A stretch of DNA of 53,579 nucleotides from Chloroflexi bacterium UBA6077. Its GTDB lineage: Bacteria; Chloroflexota; UBA6077. Where the stretch lies: contig DIXP01000026.1 in NCBI GenBank assembly GCA_002436065.1, positions 1 through 53,579 on the forward strand, read 5' to 3'. The first letter of the stretch is position 1. Every line of letters starts with the position of its first letter. Below, piece after piece: positions 6,806-14,849 of this stretch. The translations under genes were made by a program, and so were the position numbers. The notes under the pieces are model-generated. The model worked only from the letters and a program-made list of their open reading frames with translations, ran no database searches and was not told where the DNA came from.

Positions 6806-9451
6806 TCAATCCCAATCCACCAACAGGGTGAGCGGCACCTTGCCGAGGTCCCGACCGTTTTCCGCATCGATGGCCCGCAAGACGAGCTTCTGGCCACTGA
6901 CCAGGCCGAGCCCCTCCTGTAGGTAGACGGCCGGCTTCAGTTCCTCGACCTCCGGGCGAAGCTCGATTGGCTGTCTGTCGGTGACCGGTTGCACTTCGCC
7001 GCCATCCTCGGGCACGGTCTCCACCCATAGCAGCAGCTTCAAGGGCTGGGTGCCGCCAAAGGATTGCTGCTCGGCGGGCACCACAGGTCGGAGCACGACG
7101 GGTACAGTTCCCACGGTCAGGTTGGGCGTAGTCACGGCCAGCTTAACCCCCACCTTGGCCGCACGGAACATCGACCTGGACACAATGTGGGGTATCACGC
7201 ATTCCTGGAGCGACAGCCCGCCGTGGAGATAGGGCTCCGGCTGCACCAGGGTCCGAACGCCTCGGGCCAGCCCCAGGGTGTTGGGAGCCGGCACGAAGGG
7301 CGAGGGCAGCCGGAACAGCTCCTGGGTGGGCGCATCGGGCTTGAGCGCGGCCCAACGGGGCTCCCGCTTCAGGGCCTGGGCCACGAGGACGGTGGGCGTG
7401 CCCAGAGCCGCCACCTCCACGGGTGGCAACAGCAGGAAGCCGTGGTCTGTGACGACGTGAACCGTCTCGATCCCTGCGTCGTGCAGCAGCTCCACTACCC
7501 TGGCCAGGTTACCCACCAGCTGCCTCACCAGCATCGGCAACTGCTCCGGTATCCTGTGGCCCTGCTCGTCAATGGTGTTGTCGAAGACCACGACCACGCG
7601 GGTTTTCGGAACCGCTGCCCCCTTCAGCAGGGCATCCACCTCCGTGAACTCCACCGTGGGCTTGCCGTCCTTGTCGATCAGCCGATCCCGCAGAGAGACC
7701 CTACGCCCCTCGCGGGTGGCCAACTCCTTCCCGGAGGGGTCTCGGAGAGAGACGGCGCTGCCGGAGTAGTCGACCTCAAGGGGGTCCTGACCCAGGGGCA
7801 GCAGGGAGGCCATGCCGAAGGGGGTCTCGGAGGGCAACACCGAGGCAACCGCCTCCACCGAATGATCCGGCCCGGAGAGCTTGCCCAGGACTGCCTGGGC
7901 CAGATCCCAGCGCAGGGCATCGCAGAGGATCACGGCGACCCTGGGCCCGTCCCCCTGCCACATCTTTCCGCGTAGCGTGTCCACCGCTGCAAGGCCAGAG
8001 GGAGGCCAGCCACCGCTGGCTTCCACCAACTCGGAGAAGCGCTGGTTTGTCCTCGCAGCGTAGTCGAAGTGCGCCAGGTCGGCTACCCGCCGCACCGACT
8101 CCAGCCCCCCCACGGTGGCGCAGGCCGCTCGGACCTCCAGCTGCAGCCAATCCGCCCGCCACCATCGCTCCCTGTAGGCCATAGCGAGGTCGGCGGGCGT
8201 AGCTAATGGCTCAACCTCGCCTGTCGCGGCTCTTGCCAACCGGCACAGCTCATCCAGTCTCGCCATCACACCCCACTGACTCTCGCCCTCGCGCCCATCC
8301 CACGGGGCTTTCGCGCTCTCGGCAATCCCCTCTCGTTGGTCGGACAGCATGTCCCGAGCCGATTTCCATCCTGAGGCGGCGGCCGCTTCGAACTGTTGGA
8401 GAAACGACTTCCATCGCCTGCGGGCGAGCATTGGAAGACTCGCGGGTTGCCCCTTCCGCCCCTCGGCCCATCCCGATAGGTTGTAGCCCTTCTCCAGCCC
8501 GGACATACGAGCCCGGAAGCGTGGCCCCAACTCCGTGTGGTTCAGCACATCCTCCAGAAGGAAGGCGACCATGCGCTTGCGGTGGTGGGGCCTGGCCGGC
8601 AGCTTCGAGAGGAATGGGAAATCGGCGGGTTGGCCGAAGGCATCCCAGGCTTCGGCCAGGGCCAGCTGTATGGCCAGGGCATCGACCACGGCCTCTGGAT
8701 CCAACCCCCGCTCACCCAATCCCTCTTCCACATCGGCAGAGGGGAGAGGCAGGCTGAACCCGTACTCCGAGGCCAGTCGAGAAAGCACCATGCTTCGCTC
8801 GCTGGCCCATCGCTTCACCTCGTTGTGAGGGGCAGCCAACAACCTCCGGAGGGTGTCCCTCGGGTCGCCCCCCAACTCCTCTTGCACGTCGGAAAGCCTG
8901 AGGGGCCGCGGCCACGAGGCCGGATCCTGTCTCGCCATGCGAACGGCATAGCGGGCCAGTAAGGAATCACTGCCGCCCTTTGACAGCTTCTTGGCAGTCT
9001 TGTCGTCCGCGACCTCTAGTCCATGGCGCTGCAACCATCCCAGCAAGCTGCCAGGCTCCCGCACCTCCCCCGGTTGCCAGGACTCGCCGCGGCCCCAAAC
9101 GCAGCCCTTGTATCGGTAGTCGTACACACTCCACAACCGTGGCGGAGAGCCGTCAGGGCGCGGCTCAAGGTCGCTCCGGTCGAAGCCGGGAAGGTACACC
9201 ACAGAGCGGCTGCTGGGATCCGCCTCCCTCTCCAGCAACGTTAGCTTCAGCCTGGTCTGGCTCTCCCCTGCCGCGAGATCCATGGACAGCAGGGATACGC
9301 CCCTGGAATCCAGCGACGGCCCTAGCAACTCCACCAGCCGGTTGAACTGCCGGTCCGGATCCAGCCAGGGCAGCACTTGCCGGGGCATGCCGTCAGGAGA
9401 TCTCTCCATCCAGGAGAGCAGATCTGACGCCAGAAGGTCTATCATGGCCAT
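6806..9451 (-). CDS. pglZ: BREX system alkaline phosphatase-superfamily protein PglZ
   Basis: An 881-aa protein with a PglZ domain: the metal-site segment VAVILCDALRWD at about residues 503-514, PSETPFGMASLLP shortly after, and VVTDHGFLLL at about 665. The ~500-residue N-terminal half is poorly conserved helical sequence, as in other PglZ proteins, and the last ~120 residues look beta-rich. PglZ is the hallmark BREX protein; the fold is that of alkaline phosphatases, and the cellular substrate is not established. The ATG at 9451 has AAGGGAGA upstream. brxL follows after 18 bases and the DUF5655-like gene precedes by 63 bases, all on one strand. Confidence 0.93.
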   Translation of the reverse strand: MAMIDLLASDLLSWMERSPDGMPRQVLPWLDPDRQFNRLVELLGPSLDSRGVSLLSMDLAAGESQTRLKLTLLEREADPSSRSVVYLPGFDRSDLEPRPDGSPPRLWSVYDYRYKGCVWGRGESWQPGEVREPGSLLGWLQRHGLEVADDKTAKKLSKGGSDSLLARYAVRMARQDPASWPRPLRLSDVQEELGGDPRDTLRRLLAAPHNEVKRWASERSMVLSRLASEYGFSLPLPSADVEEGLGERGLDPEAVVDALAIQLALAEAWDAFGQPADFPFLSKLPARPHHRKRMVAFLLEDVLNHTELGPRFRARMSGLEKGYNLSGWAEGRKGQPASLPMLARRRWKSFLQQFEAAAASGWKSARDMLSDQREGIAESAKAPWDGREGESQWGVMARLDELCRLARAATGEVEPLATPADLAMAYRERWWRADWLQLEVRAACATVGGLESVRRVADLAHFDYAARTNQRFSELVEASGGWPPSGLAAVDTLRGKMWQGDGPRVAVILCDALRWDLAQAVLGKLSGPDHSVEAVASVLPSETPFGMASLLPLGQDPLEVDYSGSAVSLRDPSGKELATREGRRVSLRDRLIDKDGKPTVEFTEVDALLKGAAVPKTRVVVVFDNTIDEQGHRIPEQLPMLVRQLVGNLARVVELLHDAGIETVHVVTDHGFLLLPPVEVAALGTPTVLVAQALKREPRWAALKPDAPTQELFRLPSPFVPAPNTLGLARGVRTLVQPEPYLHGGLSLQECVIPHIVSRSMFRAAKVGVKLAVTTPNLTVGTVPVVLRPVVPAEQQSFGGTQPLKLLLWVETVPEDGGEVQPVTDRQPIELRPEVEELKPAVYLQEGLGLVSGQKLVLRAIDAENGRDLGKVPLTLLVDWD

Positions 9452-9514
9452 ATCGGCCGTCTCCCTTCACCGAGGCAGCTTATGGAAGCAATGGGCTTTC
9501 GCTTCGGATGCTCA

Positions 9515-9886
9515 TCAACTAACCGCACTGTATGACTCACGAAGCAACATCTCGACGTCATCGAGTTTGCCCATACTGTCGATCTCAAACCAGGTAGCCA
9601 TGGAATACCGATGGCTGTCTGGCACGCGCTCCAGGCTCAAAGTGCCAAAGGTCCGAGTGTGCCCCGCCGGGACAGCTTGGACTTCATGGCGGACCGATAC
9701 GCGGAGCTTGCCTCGCCTCTTCATGTGCTCCACGTGGGCGAACTGAAGGCGAGACTTGAAGTAGATGAAGTCCTTGTTGGCTCCCACATGGACATCCTGC
9801 CCGAGCTTTAGGGCGCAGCGCCTGAGTTCCCTATAGACATCCTGAAGATGCCGCGGCATCTCATCGACATGCTGCTGTTCGGTCAT
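9515..9886 (-). CDS. DUF5655-like small protein inside the BREX locus
   Basis: A 123-aa frame between pglX and pglZ, in their orientation. The pattern ELRRCALKLGQDVHVGANKD, followed by FIYFKSRLQFAHVEH and RGKLRVSVRHE, resembles the DUF5655 domain, a small fold often annotated as 'predicted transport protein' with no known role. No membrane helix or signal is visible. It is not a canonical BREX gene. Its tight position (63 bases before pglZ, 63 after pglX) argues that it is cotranscribed and may be an accessory. The family call rests on pattern recognition only; function unknown. Confidence 0.6.
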   Translation of the reverse strand: MTEQQHVDEMPRHLQDVYRELRRCALKLGQDVHVGANKDFIYFKSRLQFAHVEHMKRRGKLRVSVRHEVQAVPAGHTRTFGTLSLERVPDSHRYSMATWFEIDSMGKLDDVEMLLRESYSAVS

Positions 9887-9949
9887 ACGCAGAGACTCCA
9901 GAGTAAGAACTGCACTGCCGTTACCGCGCAGACATCGCCGCTCCTACCC

Positions 9950-12900
9950 CTACCACTTCTTGATCACCTGTTTCACTGCCAGCAGCCCGGCCTCCTGGAA
10001 GGGACGTATGTTCACCTTGACGCCATCGTCGATGTCGGGAGCGTAGGGCCCCGGCCGCCCCGTCGCCTTCTCCCCCTTCCACCGGCAGCGGATCCGGTAC
10101 TTCATCTCGTCGCCCCGCTCGATCTTCTCGATCCGGGAGCGGAACTCCTCCACATCCTCGATCTGGAGCTGGATCTCGGTCACCCTGTTGCTCTCGCCCC
10201 TGGCCCGCGCCCGCTCCTGGTCGGCTCTCAACCGCTCGATCACGCTGCCGGCGTACTGGGCTCTCAGCTTCTGAAGGGTCTCCCGGCTCAGCTTGTGGTA
10301 GAGCACGAAGGCCTCGAAGGTGCGCTGTGGCGAGACCAGGTGCCAGGCGATGGGACGCTGCTTGAACTGCTGCACATGGCGCTTGAAGAACTCTCTCTGC
10401 AGCCAGTCTCCCAACTCGCGACCCACCCACTGCCGGAACTCCCTGAGTGATTGCTCAGCGCCCTCCTCGCCGAAGTCCCGCCCCATCCGCATCCGAACCC
10501 TCTCCTCGGCCGTGGGTTCACCACCACAGGGAACCAGCGGAATGATCCCGTCCCCGTCCACCAGTTCCGGAGCCAGGATGGGACCATGCTCCGCCTCGTG
10601 GCGGTCTTGCTCCGGCCAGCGGTAGCCCAGAATTCGGAGGATTGAGATGGAGGCGTAGTCCTCCATGTGACGCTTCAACTCCGGCGGGCAGACCAGCCCT
10701 TCCTGTTCCCGCATCTCCTTCAACAGCCAATGGACTGAGATGGGGTGGATCTCAAGCTTCTGGGATAGCTCCTCCAAGAAGGTCTCGGCGGGGATGGTGA
10801 TCTGACTGCCAAGCGCGCCGGCCCCCGCCAAGCCGCCATCGTGCCCAGCATCATCCTCCACTTTGGCGCCGAAGCCGGCCTGGTAGATGGGCCGTACCCG
10901 GTCCTTGATCCGCACCATCTCGTGCGAGGAGGGATGGACGCGTGGGCGCTCTGCCAAATGGCGTGGCAGCATGTCTTGCAGATCGATCCCTGGAGGCGGG
11001 TTGGGTATGGAATCGTATCCATCGATTAGGGGGTGCCAACCAGAGGGGGTACCCGTCTCCTCCAGCACCGCTCGCATGCTCATCTCATCCAGCGCGAAGA
11101 TCTCGCACACCTTGGTCTCTCCCCAACCCTCCAGACTGTGCACGATCGCTGATGTCGATTCGAGACTGCTGGCGCCAAGTAGAATCGTGTGTCCCAAGGT
11201 GCAATTGCGAGCCTCAGCCAGTACCTCTACGAATTGTCCATCCGTAGGATCCTTCTCGACTAGCAGCCCCTTGACTTGAGCACAAGTCGCAGCGTGAGAA
11301 GTCAGGTTCACCACTGATTTCTGGTCAGGTATCGGCAGTCTCTCTACATATCCCTTGTCAAAAGTGAGTTTCCCGCTCATGGCACGAAGCAAGTAGGATG
11401 AGACTCGGGCGTTCAGAACCATCGCAAGCGGTAGTCTCTTCTCCCAGAATATGGCGGGACCGGTGTTGGAGAACACCGCGTGGTCCAACATCCGCACACT
11501 AAGTGATCCACGGGCAATCTGAGAGTACGTAAGACCGGCATTGAAGTACATGTGCCTGCTGGGAACAATCGCCTTCTTAGCCCGAATCTCGGCACCACAG
11601 TCTTGCCAATTCACTCGGTAGTTCGAAAAGCCTGCCCATTTCGAATACCCGCCGCCCTTTACATACTTGAACCACTTGGCCGATGATTGTTGGCACTCCC
11701 AATAGAAGCGAACGAAACGATCACTGTCTTCCGTATGCAGGCCCTCCAGCACCTGGGCGACACCCTTCAGAGCTGGCCCCTTCAGCAGTTCAAAGAAGCG
11801 GGGCCGCAGCCAATACACCAGCGGACACTCGGGAATGGCCAGCAGGTTGGTCTGCTGAGGCGTGGAAGCAATACGTGGAGCGCCTCCGCTGATAGCCAGT
11901 CGCAGCAATCGCTCCTTCTCATTGGGGGACTTGGGACCGATCAACCGGAAGCCGGTGAGGCGGTGGTCACGATTGGACGCCCGGTTCACCAGGGTGAAGA
12001 GGGCAACGTTAACCACCTCGCCACCGATCTCATCGAAGGCCCGAGGCCCCAGGTGGGCGATGGTATCCAGAGCTGCAGACTCCAACAGCCCCTTCCGCAA
12101 AGCCGCGAAGGAGCGCAGGAACATCCAGGACTGCTGGGTTACCATTCCCAGCCGTCCACCTCGGTAGCAGAAGTCCCGGCAGCGGAGGATGAAGGCGGCG
12201 TACAGGTCTCGCTTGCCCTCGGCATACTCCCTCGCCAGGAATGCCTTATAATCTGGGTCCAGGCTGCCACTGCCCTGATAGGGCGGGTTCGCCACCACCA
12301 CGTCGTAGCGCCGGCCGAGGGCTTCCACCAGCCCCACGCCCTTCGCCGCTTCCTGCCCGAACAAACGCTGTCCAAGGTCCTCGCTTCGCGACTCCCGCTC
12401 GAACTCCTCCCGAAGCCCGCTCAGCAGATCGCGCTTCCACTGCTCCCAGTGGGCGTCGTCCGCCTCCCAGTAGCTGCCCTTCTCTCGCTGGCGGCGGCGC
12501 CTCACCACTTCGTCCACAGTTCGCTCGGGGTGCAGGAGAGAGCCGTACTCCCGGACGTTCTTGAGCCCTTGCCAGATCCCCTTGACCAGCTCCTCCACCT
12601 CTCGATCGCCCTGGAACCGCGCCATGTACTGGGGAGGGAGCGCATCGCCGATCAGGAGCGCATCGGCGGCGATGAGGTTGAGACACCGAGGGCGGAAATC
12701 GGGGCCGGCGAGCGAGCAGCCCTTGAGGTACAGCGCCAGCGCGGCGATCTGCACCGACCTGGGGTCTATGTCTATGCCATGGAGGTTTCGCTCCAGGATG
12801 AGATGCGGGATCTCAACCTCCGGCTCTCTGCCCTCCTCCCTGTACATCTGCACCAACAGGTCGAAGGCCCGTACCAGGAAGTGGCCGCTGCCGCATGCGG

Positions 12901-13903
12901 GGTCCATCAGGGTGACGTCTCGCAGGTGACGGGGGGAGCCTGGCGTCTGAAGTCGCGGGCTGCCTGATCCCAACCCGTCTTCCTGGGTTTCCTCGAGTCC
13001 CCCTTCGGGGACTTCGTCTCCGTTGCCCGCGGCTTCAGCCACAGGGGCCCTCACGAAGTAGGGCCAGTTCGACAGAAGCTCGCTGTCGGGGTGCATCTGC
13101 GCCCAGAGGGCGCCGAGGGTGTTCTGGAGCAGGTAGTCCACCATATACCGCTCGGTGTAGAGGCAGGTGGCAGCGGCTATCTCCCCCGGCTTCTCCAGCT
13201 TCGCGCCCTCACCCAGCCGTGCATAGACCTCATCCTTCTCGTGGGAGCTGTAGTACTGGTACACCCATCCCAGGAACTCATCCTGAGCGTAGCTGTCCGG
13301 CGGTATCTCGGGGCTGTTGAGCGCATCGACCATCCGATTAAGGGTAGGAAGCAGCGGCTGCAAGGCCGCAAGCTCGGAGTCGGGATCGAACAGCAGCTTC
13401 ACCCGTTCCGTGAGCGCGGCGAAGGCCCGGTGCAGGGTCTCCTGCCACACCTCGCGGGGGTTTGTGGCTGGAGGCAGCTCGTTTCGCACGCGCCAATATA
13501 GGGAGGAGGCTCCCCGCGTCGGGTCCTGGCGGATGGCCTGCTCCGGCTGGCCGTCTACCAGCAACAGGTTCCGCTCTTCGAGGCAGCGAAGCCCAACCAG
13601 GCGGTTCAGGAAGGTGAAGGCCGACTCCCGGACATAGAACTCCAGAGCCTCGCGATGGCTCGACCCGCCCCTCGTCTCTCGCTCGATCACCGCGATGGCC
13701 GCGTCCCGGACCCGCCGATCGGCAGGTGAAGGAGTTCGCCCAACTGGCGGTGGCTGAATCCCGGAGTCGCGGATCCCCAGGGCCGTCAATTGCTTCCGGA
13801 AGTCATCCTCCAGGGCAGAGCGCAGCTCCAGCACGGTCCGCTGCAGGACGCGGCGGACGGGTTGTGGAATACCATCGCTAGTGGGATCATCTTGAGCCGC
13901 CAT
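9950..13903 (-). CDS. pglX: BREX-1 adenine-specific DNA methyltransferase PglX
   Basis: A 1317-aa N6-adenine methyltransferase. SAM-binding motif I DPACGSGHFLVRAFDLL is at about residue 334 and catalytic motif IV VVANPPYQGSG at about 538. The N-terminal ~300 residues and a long C-terminal half are of PglX type, the latter probably for target recognition. The C-terminus carries a charged coiled-coil-like stretch (ERLRADQERARARGESN). PglX marks host DNA at a non-palindromic site, allowing BREX to tell phage DNA from self. The start at 13903 is chosen over 13924 because GGAGG lies six bases before it. The region just upstream has a strong promoter pointing the other way (13949-13976). Confidence 0.94.
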   Translation of the reverse strand: MAAQDDPTSDGIPQPVRRVLQRTVLELRSALEDDFRKQLTALGIRDSGIQPPPVGRTPSPADRRVRDAAIAVIERETRGGSSHREALEFYVRESAFTFLNRLVGLRCLEERNLLLVDGQPEQAIRQDPTRGASSLYWRVRNELPPATNPREVWQETLHRAFAALTERVKLLFDPDSELAALQPLLPTLNRMVDALNSPEIPPDSYAQDEFLGWVYQYYSSHEKDEVYARLGEGAKLEKPGEIAAATCLYTERYMVDYLLQNTLGALWAQMHPDSELLSNWPYFVRAPVAEAAGNGDEVPEGGLEETQEDGLGSGSPRLQTPGSPRHLRDVTLMDPACGSGHFLVRAFDLLVQMYREEGREPEVEIPHLILERNLHGIDIDPRSVQIAALALYLKGCSLAGPDFRPRCLNLIAADALLIGDALPPQYMARFQGDREVEELVKGIWQGLKNVREYGSLLHPERTVDEVVRRRRQREKGSYWEADDAHWEQWKRDLLSGLREEFERESRSEDLGQRLFGQEAAKGVGLVEALGRRYDVVVANPPYQGSGSLDPDYKAFLAREYAEGKRDLYAAFILRCRDFCYRGGRLGMVTQQSWMFLRSFAALRKGLLESAALDTIAHLGPRAFDEIGGEVVNVALFTLVNRASNRDHRLTGFRLIGPKSPNEKERLLRLAISGGAPRIASTPQQTNLLAIPECPLVYWLRPRFFELLKGPALKGVAQVLEGLHTEDSDRFVRFYWECQQSSAKWFKYVKGGGYSKWAGFSNYRVNWQDCGAEIRAKKAIVPSRHMYFNAGLTYSQIARGSLSVRMLDHAVFSNTGPAIFWEKRLPLAMVLNARVSSYLLRAMSGKLTFDKGYVERLPIPDQKSVVNLTSHAATCAQVKGLLVEKDPTDGQFVEVLAEARNCTLGHTILLGASSLESTSAIVHSLEGWGETKVCEIFALDEMSMRAVLEETGTPSGWHPLIDGYDSIPNPPPGIDLQDMLPRHLAERPRVHPSSHEMVRIKDRVRPIYQAGFGAKVEDDAGHDGGLAGAGALGSQITIPAETFLEELSQKLEIHPISVHWLLKEMREQEGLVCPPELKRHMEDYASISILRILGYRWPEQDRHEAEHGPILAPELVDGDGIIPLVPCGGEPTAEERVRMRMGRDFGEEGAEQSLREFRQWVGRELGDWLQREFFKRHVQQFKQRPIAWHLVSPQRTFEAFVLYHKLSRETLQKLRAQYAGSVIERLRADQERARARGESNRVTEIQLQIEDVEEFRSRIEKIERGDEMKYRIRCRWKGEKATGRPGPYAPDIDDGVKVNIRPFQEAGLLAVKQVIKKW

Positions 13904-13948
13904 TGCTGCCTCCACAGAGAACACAGATGGGAACCACCCGGGCCACCA

Positions 13949-13976
13949 TTGACAAGCATGCTTAGCATGCTATACT
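13949..13976 (+). promoter_or_regulatory. Plus-strand promoter with palindromic operator-like spacer
   Basis: TTGACA (13949-13954), a 16-base spacer and TATACT (13971-13976) form a near-consensus sigma-70 promoter on the plus strand, opposite to the BREX operon. At 13955-13971 is AGCATGCT-T-AGCATGCT: two copies of an 8-bp palindrome, together a perfect 17-base inverted repeat that overlaps the spacer and the first base of the -10. This is the geometry of a repressor operator. No plus-strand gene starts here. Confidence 0.65.
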
Positions 13977-13982
13977 CGATAT

Positions 13983-14076
13983 GCGCTCGGAACGTATCGT
14001 GCGCAGGATTAGCTGTCCGTATCGCCCTCTCGGGGCAGAGAGCGGGAACTGCGTAGCGGGTCCCGCTCTTTCATTT
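13983..14076 (+). ncRNA. Candidate small RNA between DUF3800 gene and pglX
   Basis: Inferred only from signals. The promoter at 13949-13976 would start transcription near 13983, and a stem-loop followed by TTTCATTT at 14039-14076 would end it, giving roughly 90 bases. An ORF that begins at 13981 runs through the terminator antisense to the DUF3800 gene and does not look like a protein. The transcript end would overlap the last few codons of the DUF3800 gene in antisense. Confidence 0.35.
14039..14076 (+). terminator. Stem-loop with T-rich tail on the plus strand
   Basis: AGAGCGGGA pairs with TCCCGCTCT (9 bp, 13-base loop), followed by TTCATTT on the plus strand. On the minus strand the stem follows the DUF3800 stop but lacks a T tract, so the plus-strand reading is preferred. 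Confidence 0.5.
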
Positions 14077-14802
14077 CGGGATCACCACAAGACCCGCACC
14101 CAGGTAATTGCCACCCCGTCGTCGGAACTTGCTCTCCACTATCCCGTAGTCTTCTCTGACAGGCTTGCCCAGCACTGCCCGAGCAATCGGAGTCGCGACC
14201 AGATCGGCTATCTGGAGGCCGGCTATATTCTCCTTCTTCAACCGAAAGGTCAACCCGGTCAACCTTTCGGCCAGCCGAGACGGCCTCACGTAGCGTGTGC
14301 CCTTCGTCAGAAGCAGTTGGAAGGCCAGATCCAACCCCTTGTCGAAAGTCGGGTTGCGGCTCTCTGCCACGATCTGGCCCACCTCCTCGCGCTCTTGGAG
14401 AAAGAATACGAACCGTTCAATAAGGCATTCCAGTGACAGGACGTAGGGATCGAAGGCGAACCTACCGTATTGATCCGCGAAGCGTTGCTTGTGAATAGCG
14501 CACGCCAGGACGGTGAAGTCGAGGCCCGCGACGAGGGAATTGGTTTCCGCGTAGAAACGGCTTCGAAATTCACCATCCTTCATCATCTCAAATCCGCGCT
14601 TGTTTCTCGTGATGTCCGCGGTGTGCAGCACAATGCCATGGTGACCAAACAAGTCCTGCTTGTACCGCTGCAGCAGGGACTCGACGACATCGTCGTGGTA
14701 TTCCTTGTCGAGTAGGCACCCAGCCAGCACGAACACGGGGAACTGCGGGTCGATCTTGTCCAGACTGTGGTCTCCGGACTCGTCCAGGAACATCACGTAC
14801 AC
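14071..14802 (-). CDS. DUF3800 domain protein inside the BREX locus
   Basis: A 243-aa protein with the DUF3800 pattern: N-terminal MFLDESGDHSLD, then FVLAGCLL, and near the C-terminus IAGLQIADLVATPIARAV. The conserved Asp/Glu residues of such proteins have suggested a nuclease-like (RNase H-type) fold, but the activity is unproven. It lies between brxC and pglX, on their strand, 47 bases after the brxC start-distal neighbour in transcript order. It is not one of the six type 1 BREX genes. GTG at 14802 is used; ATG at 14793 is an alternative. A role as an accessory effector is inference from position. Confidence 0.8.
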   Translation of the reverse strand: MYVMFLDESGDHSLDKIDPQFPVFVLAGCLLDKEYHDDVVESLLQRYKQDLFGHHGIVLHTADITRNKRGFEMMKDGEFRSRFYAETNSLVAGLDFTVLACAIHKQRFADQYGRFAFDPYVLSLECLIERFVFFLQEREEVGQIVAESRNPTFDKGLDLAFQLLLTKGTRYVRPSRLAERLTGLTFRLKKENIAGLQIADLVATPIARAVLGKPVREDYGIVESKFRRRGGNYLGAGLVVIPK

Positions 14803-14849
14803 TGCCTACTACCTGCCAACCAGAGAGTCCCATTGTCGCCGAGCGGCCG

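Noticed and set aside
11687..12967. 426-codon plus-strand frame opposite pglX
   Set aside because: Antisense shadow of pglX, which has clear methyltransferase motifs in its own frame.
13981..14436. 151-codon plus-strand frame starting at the promoter
   Set aside because: It runs through the plus-strand terminator and is antisense to the well-supported DUF3800 gene, with no protein-like motif and no SD.
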